Assembly: GCA_015680905.1 (NCBI GenBank)
Contig: CM027381.1
Coordinates: forward strand, 65,213,501 to 65,277,500
Reading direction: 5' to 3'
From: Coptis chinensis
Taxonomy: Eukaryota > Streptophyta > Magnoliopsida > Ranunculales > Ranunculaceae
DNA: 64,000 nt
The notes below the pieces were generated by a model. It was not told where the DNA came from. It saw nothing but the letters and a program-made list of their open reading frames with translations, and searched no databases. Positions within the stretch are counted from its first letter, which is position 1. Each line of letters begins with the position of its first letter. Below are positions 22,089 through 34,069 of this stretch, piece after piece. The position numbers and the translations under genes were made by a program.

Positions 22089-23417
22089 TAAAGTCAATCC
22101 CTCCAAAGTCCCAAAGATTAAGGCCCAAAACCCTTGGCCTTTCCCAAGCCCAATCTAATTAAGCCCATGAGTGAATATAAAAAAAACACTCAAGCCCACT
22201 AGCTTTGTTTTTTTTAGCCCAAGCAAAATTTACTGTTCATAAATTATAACCTGACCCACTTGGATTTATAAAACCAGCCCACTCAAAACTAAAACTTGGC
22301 CTAAAGCCCAAAACTGAAACCGGCCCAAACCAAACAGATTTCGGCCCAAGCCCAAGCAAAATAGAATTTGCACTGGTGAGATGTGGAGCACTGGATCCAA
22401 ATCGCAATCATTCCCTCCACCACACCAGTTCGGTTTCCGACCACCACCATCCTCCAAACCTAACCAAAAATACTCCCCATCAAAAACCAACAACATTTAA
22501 TGAAAGAAAAAACTTCAAATCATTAGATCAATTATCCTCATCCAAACTAGATCTGGATTCGCCCTCCATTAAAGCTTGTTCAAAGCTTCAATCTTTAATA
22601 GCTCCACCCAATTTAACATTCAACCCTTCCACTACAACCAACATCAACCCAACAACTACAAAACAAAATACACAACATCCAGATTCAAATCTATATTTCT
22701 CCTCATAGTCGGGGCGATCCCGCCGCCATTAACACTCATCTCAAGCTCCCAACAGCCCTCATCCAAACGTCCAAACACCTACCCAACACTTCTCAACAAC
22801 AACCAAACATAAACCCATCTTCACCATAGCAATACGAGTTCAACTCACAACAATAGGACAGGCGACGCCATGAACAACTTCTTCACAGTTTCGACAGTTC
22901 AATGCTAAAATTCGTCATAGTTTATTTACTGTAATATTTCAAAGTTTTGTATCTAACAGCCCCACCATTATTAACGGAGTTTACAATATCTCAAATAGGG
23001 AAAACAGTATTACTGATATGATTAGCATAAACAAATAATTAAACAAAATAAACATCTTCAGACTACTCACTGTTTATAAACCGAACAACTTTCCGAAAGC
23101 GGGAAAAATCCTGAAAGACCGAAGTCGACTGTTGCGCGAAAGGACGATCTTCCTCGTTCAAAACCTTTTCTTCTTTCAGTAACTCCCTTTTTTTTTTCTA
23201 AAACTCTCGCTGTGTTTTTCCCTAAAAACTCTACGTGAGAAACCCCTTTTGGTTTTTAAAAAAAACCCCCACCGAAAAACATGGATGAAAGGTTTATCTC
23301 TTAATCTACGGGGTTTCCTATCCTTAACAAAAGTTTATCCTATTTTGTTTTACTTATTATTATTATTATTATTATTATTATTAGGAAAATAAAAGAATAA
23401 AAACACGGGGTGTTATA

Positions 23418-24359
23418 ATATACACACCTTAAAAGGATCTCGTCCCGAGATTCAAGGTAGAGTGTAGATTAACTAAACAACCAGTACGTCAACCAATAAA
23501 TCTTTATAGAGTATAAAGTTAACAACTTATATCCCAACAACTAAACTTTAAGTAATAATGTATAACATATCACCAGGGAGATTAAATTAAACACATCATT
23601 TACAGCTTGCACCCAATAATTATAGTACACCCATATAAAATGAGACATACGTGTATACGCAAGTATACACACATTAAAAGGAATAAACGTAATTAGTTTT
23701 CTTCAATTGCCAACACTTAATTAAAATCATTCTTTCACAGTTCAACAAATTCATATCATCAACGACTTATACTATGTCCACTATCACATAGGATCAAACA
23801 CCTACAATGTGATGCATGCACACCGCTCTCACACCAAACGATATGCAAGTATACACTGGTTCACACACCAACGATGCATACTAACTCTCTACCATCACAT
23901 AGGATCAAACACCAACAATGTGTGGTATGCACACTGGATCACACTCCAACAATATGCAAGTATACACTGGTTCACACACCAACGATGCATACTAAGAGAT
24001 GTTATGTATATTGGATCACACACCAACGATATACATAACTTGGACAATATATATAAAAAAAAACTTTCAAATCCAACCTTTATCAAAAGGGTTTTCCTTA
24101 TTCCTTGGGTTAATTCCAAATTACTCAAATATGAAATTTTAAAATAACAATTTCTTCTTTAGCCAATACTTACTTAAAATAGAAAACTCCGTTAGGAAAA
24201 CAACACTATAACATGCTGAACAATTTCAATTATAAATTCCATAAGAAACCAACCGTTAAAACAACCAGCATTTTATTTTCATAATCATACGATAATTTCT
24301 TACATGCTAAGTACTAATAAAGGAACTAGTAAACAACAAATTCAAACATACCTAACACT
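23418..24359 (-). other. non-coding internal region with tandem repeats
   Basis: This lies between the gag stop and the 3' LTR, where pol should be. 23780-24030 holds about two and a half degenerate ~105-bp units (GGATCACACACCAACGATRYA, GTATACACTGGTTCACAC). The end next to the LTR (23435-23460) still resembles the region just after pol in such elements (CTCGGGACGAGATCC on minus). Confidence 0.6.
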
Positions 24360-25310
24360 AACCAGTGCAACTCTTAGCATAGTGTCCCAACTTTCCACAT
24401 TTATAACACTTGCCCATTAGTTCATTTGGTTTAGAACATCTTCGAATAGTATGCCCAACTTCCCCGTAGTTCAAACAATTACCATCAAATTCTTTAGCGA
24501 AGCACTCGCGTCTTTATTCACATGCTTACTTGTTTGCCTATTATATGGGTGATGCTGACTTTTTCTCTGCCCTTGACGTGGTTGACTAGAAATAAGGTGT
24601 AAGCTGGCTTGTTTTGGGGCATTCTCTTTAATCTTCTCATCTCTAGGTTTATTATCCAATTGTTCATATCTTAATGTCAAATCTAACACGCGATCGAAAG
24701 TTTCTGAATCAAAAGGTATCAAATAACTTGATAGATATGGCTCTAGTCCACGGATGAACTTCTGGTTCTTCTTTACTTGGGTATCCACTAGATAAGGAGC
24801 ATACCTCGATAGTTCATTGAACTTAGTCACGTACTCTGTAATAGTTTTCCCTCCTTGGGTCAGATGAAAGAATTTCTCAGTTAATTGCTCCTTAACAAAA
24901 GATTAGGAACAAACCTTCCCTCAAATCTTACCTGGAAATCCTCCCAAGTCATAGTTCTCACATCCACATTATCCTTGATAGACCTCCACCAAAATAAAGC
25001 TGACCCCTCCAACTGGTGAGAAGCCAACTCCTGCTTCTGCACCTCAGTGAGTTATATCTTAGCAAACACGGACTCACACATAGTAACCCATTTCTCAGCA
25101 TCAATGGACCATTTCTCTCCCTTGAACTTCTGGCCTCCTAAAGTAGCAAAATCCTTGTTTCTCCTAGCAAAAGGATCTCCTAGATTAGCATGTTGACCCC
25201 TCTGAATAGTTTGCACCAACTGAGTTAATATTGCTCCCAAATCAGCAGATATAGTACTACTTCCAAGATTACCGATGCGCCATTGTCATCTCCAACCATC
25301 ACCTTAAACA
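24360..25310 (-). pseudogene. gag of chromovirus-like element
   Basis: Retrotrans_gag-like region: GQKFKGEKWSIDAEKWVTMCESVFAKI (25052-25240), then ELASHQLEGSALFWWRSIKDN, FEGRFVPN, and TKFNELSRYAPYLVDT to LDLTLRYEQL (24471-24830). Two CCHC knuckles follow at 24360-24480. The second is intact (CYKCGKLGHYAKSC); the first has Tyr for its second Cys. In-frame stops near 25052 and 24905 and a frame change near 24835 break it. In an intact element it would build the particle. Confidence 0.8.
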
Positions 25311-25410
25311 AAACGGACTTCTATTAATACTCCAAACATCTTAAACTCAAACACACCCAATCACCACATTCCGAGGATCACCTAGACCTTCCAAATCTAG
25401 GCTAACCTAA

Positions 25411-25422
25411 GCTCCGATACCA
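25411..25422 (-). other. primer binding site, tRNA-iMet type
   Basis: On minus TGGTATCGGAGC lies three bases after the 5' LTR end TGTGACA. It differs by one base from the initiator tRNA-Met complement TGGTATCAGAGC. Confidence 0.85.
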
Positions 25423-26118
25423 AAATGTCACAGCCCGAATTTCTAAACAATTAAAAAAAAATGAATATTTGAAATATAAATATCTCAAACATTACTCAGT
25501 TTAATTGTCTAAAAACCCAGGCTATGACGGGGTGGATACAACACATGTCAAAACCTAAAACCCACACCATAAAGAATCTTAACAACAAAAATAATCTCCA
25601 AAATTCTCTTTATTACTTTATAAAAAAATCTATCTTCCATCCCAAAAATCATCAATATAACATTCTAAGAATAATAGGTCCTCCACATCGTATTCTCATT
25701 CCATGATGAATATGAAAGTACGTTATTACATACTTCCAAAAATATCAGACCTAATAAAAACTAACGGACTGCTCCAGATCAAATCCAAATCAAACATCGC
25801 GGTTCCACTGCCTTCCACCTATGTTCCCAAGAACACACACACGTTGCCAAAACAAAGCAAATATGGGTCAGCAAAATGGAATTTGCTGGTATGAGTAGAC
25901 TAACACATATAAACATTATCATACTTTAATTATCCAAACAATCACGTTATATTTTCCCATAACTTAATCATTCTCAGCTTGGAAGATAGGTAGTTCCGTC
26001 ATGTCAACCGGCATAGTTTCTTCCCAAGCAAAACTTCCATTATATTAACTCATTTTAATAACTCGTTTTAATATCTAAATCATTGAATTACAACTTACTG
26101 ATATCCACCGGCCAGATA

Positions 26119-26167
26119 AGGGTAGGACCCGGCCCCTCAAGCACAAAATATTATTAAGTCCTACCCT
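26119..26167 (-). other. conserved stem-loop in 5' LTR
   Basis: AGGGTAGGAC at 26119-26128 pairs with GTCCTACCCT at 26158-26167. Part of its loop differs from the copy in the 3' LTR while the stem is unchanged. Confidence 0.6.
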
Positions 26168-26759
26168 CCTGCAAAAGAAATTTAGAACTTGTATATAACA
26201 TATGTAGATATCCTATATGTATTCAAAAGAAAACCTAAACACTCGCATAATCAAATTAATACCACTAACCCGCAAGGCAAATACCTTAGTTCCTCTCTAG
26301 GGCAGTCCAAACAATCTGGTCATTCATGGCACATTCAATGAATACCCGGGTCATTCATGACACATTCAATGAATACCTATAGATAACGCTAACGGGCCAT
26401 TTATGACACATTCAATAAATGCCCACCTAACATATGACATCAACAGTCATAAAACTCAATTCCAAAACTTGAGGTGTGGAGAGTTCTAAAAGAGTGCGGT
26501 AAATTTGTTTACACATTATTGAACTTTATTGCATATATTATTTCAGAGAACGTATGAGTATCTTATTTCATGTATTTTTGGTTTACGCGTTATTAATTAG
26601 ATTGATGTCTAAGTGTCATAACGTTGCATATCATAAAAACTGAAACATCACATAGTAGTTAATACACATACACACGTATATATAAAGGTCTTAGCCTAAA
26701 GCCAAGCATGCTAATAGCCCTAGACCTATCTTAATAACCCAAATCATAATCCGAGTTAA

Positions 26760-26885
26760 AAAGTCAAATTGGGTCAACTGGTCAAAGTCAACCCTGGTCA
26801 AAAGTCAACTCTGGTCAAAGTCAATTCTGTCCAAAGTCAAAGTCGACATGCCAAGGGTCAACAGCAGTCAACCAGTCCTAAAGTC
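26760..26885 (-). promoter_or_regulatory. W-box (TTGAC) array in 5' LTR
   Basis: More than ten GTCAA cores in degenerate GGTCAAAGTCAAC units. They lie just upstream on the sense strand of a TATATA near 26680, in U3. Confidence 0.5.
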
Positions 26886-27174
26886 AATCCCTCCAAAGTC
26901 CCAAAGATTAAGGCCCAAAACCCTTGGCTTCCCGGCCCAATCTAATTAAGCCCCATGAGTGAATATAAAAAAACACTCAAGCCCACTAGCTTTGTTTGCT
27001 TTCGCCCAAGCCCAAAAAATTTATCGCTCATAAATTATAACCTGACCCACTTGGATTTATAAAACCAGCCCACTAAAACTAAAACTTGGCCTAAAGCCCA
27101 AAACCAAAACCGCCCAAACCAAACAAATTTCTACCTAAGCCCCAAGCAAAATAGAATTTGCAATTGGTGAGATG

Positions 27175-28423
27175 TAGGGGTGGGCAATGGGCGGGTCGGG
27201 CTAGTCTGCCCTAAACATTTAAAGCCCTTCAGATATTAGGGGTCGGCCGTCCGCCCTAAAGTCAAAGATAGGGTCGTCGTCGGGTCACAAGTCTAAACCT
27301 CAAGCTCCTCCCCGACCACTAGCCCCTTTTTAGGGCTTTAGTGGTCGGCTTTAGGGCGGGGCTTTAGGGCAGCCTATATATTTTTTTTTTTTACTACATC
27401 GCTTTTAAAACTCATTTATATTACAAAAAATGTACAATAATCTACAAACTCAAAGTCCAACCAATCTAGTAATAATCATGTATAAGTCCAAAATTTAAAA
27501 TGCACATCCACAAAAATGAATCTAGTAATAATCATGTACATCGAGAGTTTAAAATGCACGAATTTGTTCTTCCTTGTACTCAAACCTCACTAAAATTACA
27601 TTTAACATTGAAATACATAGACAAATAATTATATTATCATTTTAAAGGAAGAAGTAATAGATATAAAGAAGAAACATAATAGTTTTGGTTAAGGGTCATA
27701 GAAGTTGTTAAACTATTTGTAATATCATAAATTATTTCTATAATAGATTCAAACAAATATAATATTACATTTCTTCTAATTTAAAAGTGATTCAAGCTTT
27801 GTATATGGAAATGAAAATATTGGCTTTTGAACAAGTGATGGAGAAAGGTTTGAGATTACAAATGTCATTTTTCTGACAAAGGGTGTTTTTTGGTTTCTAT
27901 GTTACAAATGTCCGCTCGTATTTTTGCTTTAATGGTGTGGAAGGAAACCTTTAGTTTTAGACTTGGCTTGGATGTGAATAAAAATATAATTTATAAGAAA
28001 TAAGTGAGAAAAGAAATTGAGAATAATAAGTTATGGACTTTGATTTGATGATCAAAGGAATAAAGTCTTATTTTTTATTAGGCTAGTGCTCATTGTTCTT
28101 CATGGCTACTAAGTTGACAAGTTTTTGTTATATAAAACAAGTTATTGGAAGTACCCTTGGGTGTAAGTGATAAATTACAAAGGACAATGTTATTTTAATT
28201 GAAAATATTTAACAAAGAGTTGGACAATTATGGTATGTGTATTTATAGTGAAAGTCCAAAGGGCTTGGTTAGGGCTTGGTTAGGGGTCATCCCTTAGCCC
28301 TAGCCCCACACTAGAAGGCATTAGAGGTAGGCCGGCCCCCTAAACTCTCGTGAGGGCTTTAGTTGTGAGGGCTTTATAGGGCTTAGGGTCTACTATCCTA
28401 GGGTCCAAAAATTCCCACCCCTA
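27175..28423. mobile_element. non-autonomous hAT-like element (1,249 bp)
   Basis: The ends are TAGGGGTGGGCAA and (complement) TAGGGGTGGGAAT, the usual plant hAT termini. The flanks GTGAGATG (27167-27174) and GTGTGAAT (28424-28431) are an imperfect 8-bp duplication. The allelic 3' LTR is uninterrupted at this point (about 22376), proving an insertion. GC-rich subterminal GGGCTTTAG-like repeats occur at both ends. There is no transposase ORF. Confidence 0.85.
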
Positions 28424-29555
28424 GTGTGAATGGGGAGCACTGGATCAAAATCGCAATCATCCCTCCACCACACCGGTTCGGTTTTCCACCACTACCATCC
28501 TCCAAACCTAACCAAAAATACTCCCTATCAAAAACCAACAACATTTAATGAAAGCAAAAACTTCAAATCATTAGATCAATTATCCTCATCCAAACTAGAT
28601 CTGGATTCGCCCTCCATTAAAGCTTGTTCAAAGCTTCAATCTTTAACAGCTCCACCCAATTTAACATTCAACCCTTCCACTACAACCAACATCAACCCAA
28701 CAACTACAAAACAAAATACACAACATCCAGATTCAAATCTATATTTCTCCTCATAGTCGGGGCGATCCCGACGCCATTAACACTCATCTCAAGCTCCCAA
28801 CAACCCTCATCCAAACGTCCAAACACCTACCCAACACTTCTCAACAACAACCAAACATAAACCCATTTTCACCATAGCAATACGAGTTCAACTCACAACA
28901 ATAGGACAGGCGACGCCATGAACAACTGTTTCACAGTTTCGACAGTTCAATGCTAAAATTTGTCATAGTTTATTTACTGTAATATTTCAAAGTTTTGTAT
29001 CTAATGTTTCCCACCATTATTAACGGAGTTTACAATATCTCAAATAGGGAAAACAAGATATTCGATATGATTAGCATAAACAAATAATTAAACAAAATAA
29101 ACATCTTCGGACTACTCATTGCTTATAAACCCGAACAAATTTTCTTTGAGCGGGAAAAATCCCGAAAGACCGAAGTCGACTGTTGCGCGAAAGGACGATC
29201 TTCCTCGTTCAAAACCTTTTCTTCTTTCAGTAACTCCCTTTTTTTTTTCTAAAACTCTCTCTGTTTTTTCCCTAAAAACTCTACGTGAGAAACCCCTTTT
29301 TGTTTTTAAAAAAAACCCCACCGAAAAACAAGGATGAAAGGTTTATCTCTTAATCTACGGGTTTCCTATCCTTAACAAAAGTTTATCCTATTTTGTTTTA
29401 CTTAATATTATTATTATTATTATTATTATTATTAAAATAAAATAATAAAAACACGGGGTGTTATAGAATCTGTCTATATTATACTTTTGCAAGCTAAACA
29501 ATCAACTCAACTACTTTTGTTTTGAGCCATTGGCATTGCAGCGCTCATTTTCATT

Positions 29556-29873
29556 TTGTTAGTGTGTGTTCTTATTCTTCAAAATAATAATAAGGTAGTC
29601 ATTGCAACCATCAAGGAAGTAAGTGGATACTACATGAAAGCATTTGCTACAGATTCCTTTTCCTTTCTCATTTTTTTTTTTTTTTTTTTAGTAGGCTGGG
29701 TTGTGACATCTAAGAAGAAACGCCATGCTCACCTTTGTTATCATCAGGCTGTCCGAGGAAGGAAGGATGAATCATCAAGATGGAAGAATGCAAAAGAAGA
29801 AGTACTCTCAGAGATTCCAAACGACACAGTAGCCAACATCTTTCTAAGGCTACCTGTTAAATCAATCGGTTGA
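29556..29873 (+). pseudogene. F-box protein N-terminal remnant
   Basis: The end of this frame reads LSEIPNDTVANIFLRLPVKSI, the first half of a plant F-box (L-P/I-x2...RLPVKS), at about 29803-29868, then stops. The upstream part contains a T20 tract (29668-29687) encoding a Phe run and is probably not coding. The rest of an F-box gene is not visible. F-box proteins act as SCF ubiquitin-ligase adaptors. Confidence 0.5.
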
Positions 29874-30781
29874 TCAAATCTCGCTACCAACATAGAATAG
29901 AGGTGTTATTCTATTTAACTTTGTTGCTCTATTTCATTCTTTAATCTTTTATTCCATTCTTCTATGATCTTTTATCGATTTGAGATTTTCATATTAAGTT
30001 ATTTAATGGGGATTGATGGTGTTTGTTGTATGTTTCGTTGGTATTTGTTAATATTTTATTATCTAACAACAATAAGACCGGTTTGTATTTAGGTTCCAGT
30101 ATGAGTGACTTCACTCAATAGCCAGGGTGAGATTTTGAGTTGTTGTGTCAATATGGTATTTGGAGAAAGGGGCTTCAGTATAATATTTTATGGTCTATAG
30201 CAATTTGGTATGTCAAAGGTAGTTTGCTACGTGTATATGGCTCTGCTTTTGAACACACAGTAAGTAAGTTGAACCTCACTTTCCTATGGTTACAATTGTC
30301 ACTCATGGTATGGAACTTACCATATATTTTGAATTGCATATATGCATAAATACCTATCAAGCTCAGTTACAGTGCTATCAGTCGTCCTTCGGTTGCATTC
30401 CATCTACATATTGTCTGATAGATTTTTAGGCTGACTAGACTATGCAAAAGAATGTTTGAGATTCAAATTACATATACAATCGTGTAACTTGAAGAGATTC
30501 AAATTACATATACAATCGTGTAACTTGAAGGTTCATCCAGTAGCGGAACTTTCGTTTTTTTAGAACCTCCTATATGACCATTATAATTGAAAGTTCAACA
30601 TGTTCTTCTAATTACACAAATATGCACATCAAGAAATCACGGTTTTAGAACGAGTTTTGGTTCTCACTATGTTTTTCAATATTTTATCAATATTTTATTC
30701 ATCCATATTGCAGTGGTAAAAGCTGTGCTAACTATCATTCACTATTTGAATATAGTTGAATGTCATATTGATGAACTAAAT
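29874..30781. other. no supported gene; short duplication
   Basis: AT-rich sequence without a convincing ORF. A 42-bp perfect tandem duplication (GAGATTCAAATTACATATAC...CTTGAA) lies at about 30448-30530. It is probably old host sequence between the chromovirus and the next LTR. Confidence 0.5.
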
Positions 30782-30831
30782 TATAACACTCCTATTTTTA
30801 TTCTCTTTTTAATTAAATATATATAAAATTA

Positions 30832-30884
<53 letters not shown>

Positions 30885-32069
30885 GGATAATAATAATAAG
30901 GATAAATATTAGAAAGAGATAAGGTAAAGAGGATAAACCTCATTCCCTATTTTTAAAGGGTTTTTGAAAAAAAAAAATGTTTTACACAGGAGTTTACACG
31001 GAGAGTTTTAAACAGGGAGAGAGAAAGAGTTTTACACAGAGTGGAAAAAGGATTGAGAGAATGGCGAAGATTATTGGGATTGCTTTCTGACGATTGTTGC
31101 GTGGCGTTTTTCGTTCTCAAGTTTATATTCCTACACGCCGCTCGTAAACACAATAGAGGTGAGTAGATTTTTAATCTTTCACAGAACTTTTATTGAATGT
31201 TTTATCTCGAAGCAAAAGGTTTACTGATTCTATAAAACTGATTCCATATAATTGTGCCTTATACAAAACTGATTACATATAACTGTATAACTGTGTTACT
31301 TAAGTTTTATTCACTCTGTGTCGTTCTAAATTATTCTGTATGCTCTGTCAAAATTGTTCTCCTTAAATTTAAAGTAATGGGTATTGAATACTTTTATATT
31401 GCCGATTGAGATGGAGTATATAAGTTGTATTATACTTTCGTTTTAGATTGGATATAAGGGTTGTTGTATACTGCCGAATGAATATAATATATGGGTTGTT
31501 GTGTTTGAATCGAGAGTTTTGGTTGATTAATTTCTTGGTTGTTGTTGCAGAGGGATGATGGATAGAGGTTGATTGTTGTTTGAGTGTTGTTGAAGCTTTG
31601 ACAGGAGTGTTAATGGCGTCCAAACGCGATTTCTAGCGAGTGATGGAATGGGGTTTTAGTGGTATCAAAACATTAGGTTTTTAGGGAGGAGCAAAACCGA
31701 TGGGTTTATAGTGGAGTAGGGTTGGTGGTTGATGGTGGTCATTCGGTGGAGGTGGCGAGCTATGAGGAGGAAGAAGACGAAGGTAGAAGACGACTTGAAG
31801 TGGGCGTTCTTTCAGTTAGGCTTGGGCCGAATTTGAATGGCGGGCTTGAGTTGTTTTATAAACTTTTAGGCTTAAGTCGTTTATGGTTTTGGGCCTTGAG
31901 TTGTTGAGCTGGTTTCTATTATATTTGTGGGTTGGGTCTTTTTTATTTTAAGTGGACTGGATTCTATTAATTTAGATGGGCTTTGTGTTATAGTTTGTTT
32001 TTGGGCTGAATCTGTGTCTGGTTTGGAATCGAGTTTTCACCTAGTTAGTGTCAGATTCAAACTCTTGCC

Positions 32070-32600
32070 AAAACATAAAAAAGTGAGTTTTCTGAGTCTT
32101 CTTTCCAACCCAATTGGTCTCGTCACATTCCGAGGTCTGTGGAGATAGATATAATATCTAGAAGTTTGGTTGACAGAAAACAATGCGTCAGAAATCAGTT
32201 TCTGCGCACTGTGTTCAAGTCCAATTTTAAAATATTTAGGGTGAGAGTTATAATTCTTATAAAACATAAAAGAGTAATATATGGAAGTCTTATTTCTATT
32301 CCAATTGGCCTCATCTCATTCGAAGGCCCGTGGAATTAATTATGACATCTGGAAGTTTGACTGGCAGAAAATAGTGCGTCAGAAATCAATTTCTATGCAC
32401 TGTGTTCGAACCTAATTTTGGCACATTTAAAATGAGATTGAGTATTTTTGTAAAACATAAACGAGTAATTTCTGAGAGTCTTCTTTTCAACGCAAAAAGC
32501 CTTGTCATGTTTGGACACCTGTGGAAAGAGTTGGGGTCTCTGGAAAATAACGCGTCAGAATTCTAGTTTGCTGAAAATTATGATTTTTACCATTTTCAAC
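32070..32600 (+). repeat. 191-bp tandem repeat in solo LTR
   Basis: Units begin AAAACATAAA(A/C)(A/G)AGT at 32070, 32261 and 32452, a constant period of 191 bp, the last unit partial. Each contains TGCGTCAGAAATCA and a CTTCTTTYCAAC block. Confidence 0.75.
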
Positions 32601-33700
32601 CTAAGTTTTCTTCTCGATGGGCTAAGATTGGGACTTTGAGTTCTACATGAAAAAGTAAGTATACTTATCCTAGTTTTCAAATAATCAAGTGGTGTATCAT
32701 TTGGATGGCTATAGAAAATGTTATTATTTTGGCAAGTTATCTAGATAACCTACCATGTTTTCTTTTTAGGGGAGCTCTAGTTAACTTTTCTTATTGTAAT
32801 GAGATAAATGATTTTACTTAGACATACGAGTGTCTTGAATCTTGATTGCTTAATTTCATATTTGTATTATATTCCAAGTACAATTGTTGCATATATACTA
32901 AATGTTAATATAGATTTATGTTATCTCACGTGACATGTTACATTAAAGTTTGTGTTTAATATATATATAATTGAGGAATGAAAGGGAAATGAAATGTGCA
33001 ACCTTAAAACATGCATTCTTATTGTTCTTTAACTTTTACTATGTGGCTGATAAGAACTACGAAGGCTTGATTCCAATCTTAAAAGATTTAGATATGTAGG
33101 TAGCTTTGAGCAAAAATTCAGCCACTATATTATATATTATATATTAGTTATTAGTTATTAGTTATTGTGATAACTATATGTGAACAATATTAGTACTTAA
33201 TTGTGTACGTGATTGTGGTTGTTTAAAATGTATTCACTAGACATTTAACTAATGCGTTATTCCTGATTGAACCTTTTGATATCTATAATTTATATAATTT
33301 ATAATGGGGTGAGTTAATTAGTTATTGTGTTTGGAATCTTCAGTAATGAATTATTGTTTGAGATGATGTTTGTTTTGTAATGAAAATATTATAATAAATG
33401 AGAACTCTGGAGTGTTAAAATCCGGTGAAAATTTAATGTGTCGCCCACATCTTTAGATCTCTCCACACCTCTTTGATGAAAAGAAATGTTTATGACTAAT
33501 GATGTCATGTGAAAAGCCACCTTAAAGAGGAACTAAGGCATTCGCCTTGCGGGTGGGTTGTATTCCTTGAGTGTACTTTTTTTTTTGCTAAAGGTAATTG
33601 ATTAATAAAGAATAAGGATTACAAAAGTGTCAGATACATATTAAGAACTGCTTACAGAAGGCTACATCATAAATGTATCATTCCTAAAAACATCAATGCT

Positions 33701-34069
33701 CTAATGGACAAAGCGGAAATAAGTGGTGTAGTGATTCTCTAGATTCTTCATGAAGAGTGGTCTACTATCCCACCATTTCCTTTCACCTTGAACCAAGTTA
33801 GCCCCATGTTTAGAACAGCTATCGGCACCAAGGTTGGTCTCTCTCCAAGTGACTGTGACATTGATCCATTCTGCATGTTCCTTCATAGTTTGCCACCTTT
33901 CCCGGACTCTCCAATGTAATTTATTCTCCTGAAAAGCTTGGACCACCGATTTCAAATCACTCTCCACCCATATATACTTCCATCCCATTTCCAGTGCCTT
34001 GTGTACAGCTTCCACAATAGCCATCATTTCCGCCATGTAATTAGTATTGACCCCATACCTCCCGGCCAC
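33701..34069 (-). pseudogene. LINE RNase H domain (RVT_3 type)
   Basis: Motifs MAEMMAIVEAVHKALEMGW, WVESDLKSVVQAF and ETNLGADSCSKHGA fit the plant RNase H domain at the end of L1-like ORF2. It is the most intact piece, 122 codons to the stop near the poly(A). Confidence 0.8.

Larger units (their letters stand above)
21053..23417 (-). repeat. 3' LTR of chromovirus-like element
   Basis: 2,365 bp, over 90% similar by eye to the 5' LTR across aligned parts. It lacks a stretch of about 430 bp present in the 5' LTR at 25440-25870. It carries the W-box array (21968-22088), a TATA box near 21888, the conserved stem-loop (21332-21377) and an ATT microsatellite at 23352-23383. Confidence 0.88.
21053..29465 (-). 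mobile_element. chromovirus-like gypsy element with gag but no pol
   Basis: Long LTRs at 21053-23417 and 25426-29465 flank only 2,008 bp of internal DNA. GAATC at 21048-21052 and 29466-29470 is a perfect TSD, so this is one insertion. The minus-strand order is 5' LTR, PBS for tRNA-iMet, gag with zinc knuckles, non-coding repeats, 3' LTR. Long LTRs starting TATAACACCCC and ending GGGCTGTGACA suggest the Tekay/Del branch. No RT, RNase H, integrase or chromodomain is visible. Confidence 0.88.
25426..29465 (-). repeat. 5' LTR of chromovirus-like element (interrupted by hAT)
   Basis: On minus it begins TATAACACCCCG (29465) and ends GGGCTGTGACA (25426). It is about 2.79 kb without the 1,249-bp hAT insertion. 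It has the W-box array at 26760-26885, a TATA box near 26680, the stem-loop at 26119-26167 and an ATT microsatellite at 29405-29435. A + strand ORF at 28430-28756 is conserved in the 3' LTR (22376-22708) but is antisense to the element. Confidence 0.88.

Noticed and set aside
22576-22812. Small + strand ORF in the chromovirus 3' LTR, repeated at 28624-28860
   Set aside because: Overlaps another frame in the LTR and is antisense to the element; repetition is explained by LTR duplication.
23809-24147. ORF with repeated YASIHWFTHQRCIL-like peptides
   Set aside because: The peptide repeat is a by-product of the DNA tandem repeat at 23780-24030; no codon evidence for a protein.
29112-29337. Overlapping ORFs on both strands rich in Lys, Arg and Phe
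   Set aside because: They lie in an LTR tract with A/T homopolymers, and the same DNA in the other LTR (23060-23290) has different frames.
30834-30884. Long AAT array as a possible independent satellite or CRISPR-like repeat
   Set aside because: Simple microsatellite at the fixed start of this LTR family; shorter versions occur in both related LTRs.
31722-31907. Gly/Glu-rich ORF in the solo LTR
   Set aside because: Corresponds to the G-rich LTR segment also present in the other LTRs without a conserved frame.
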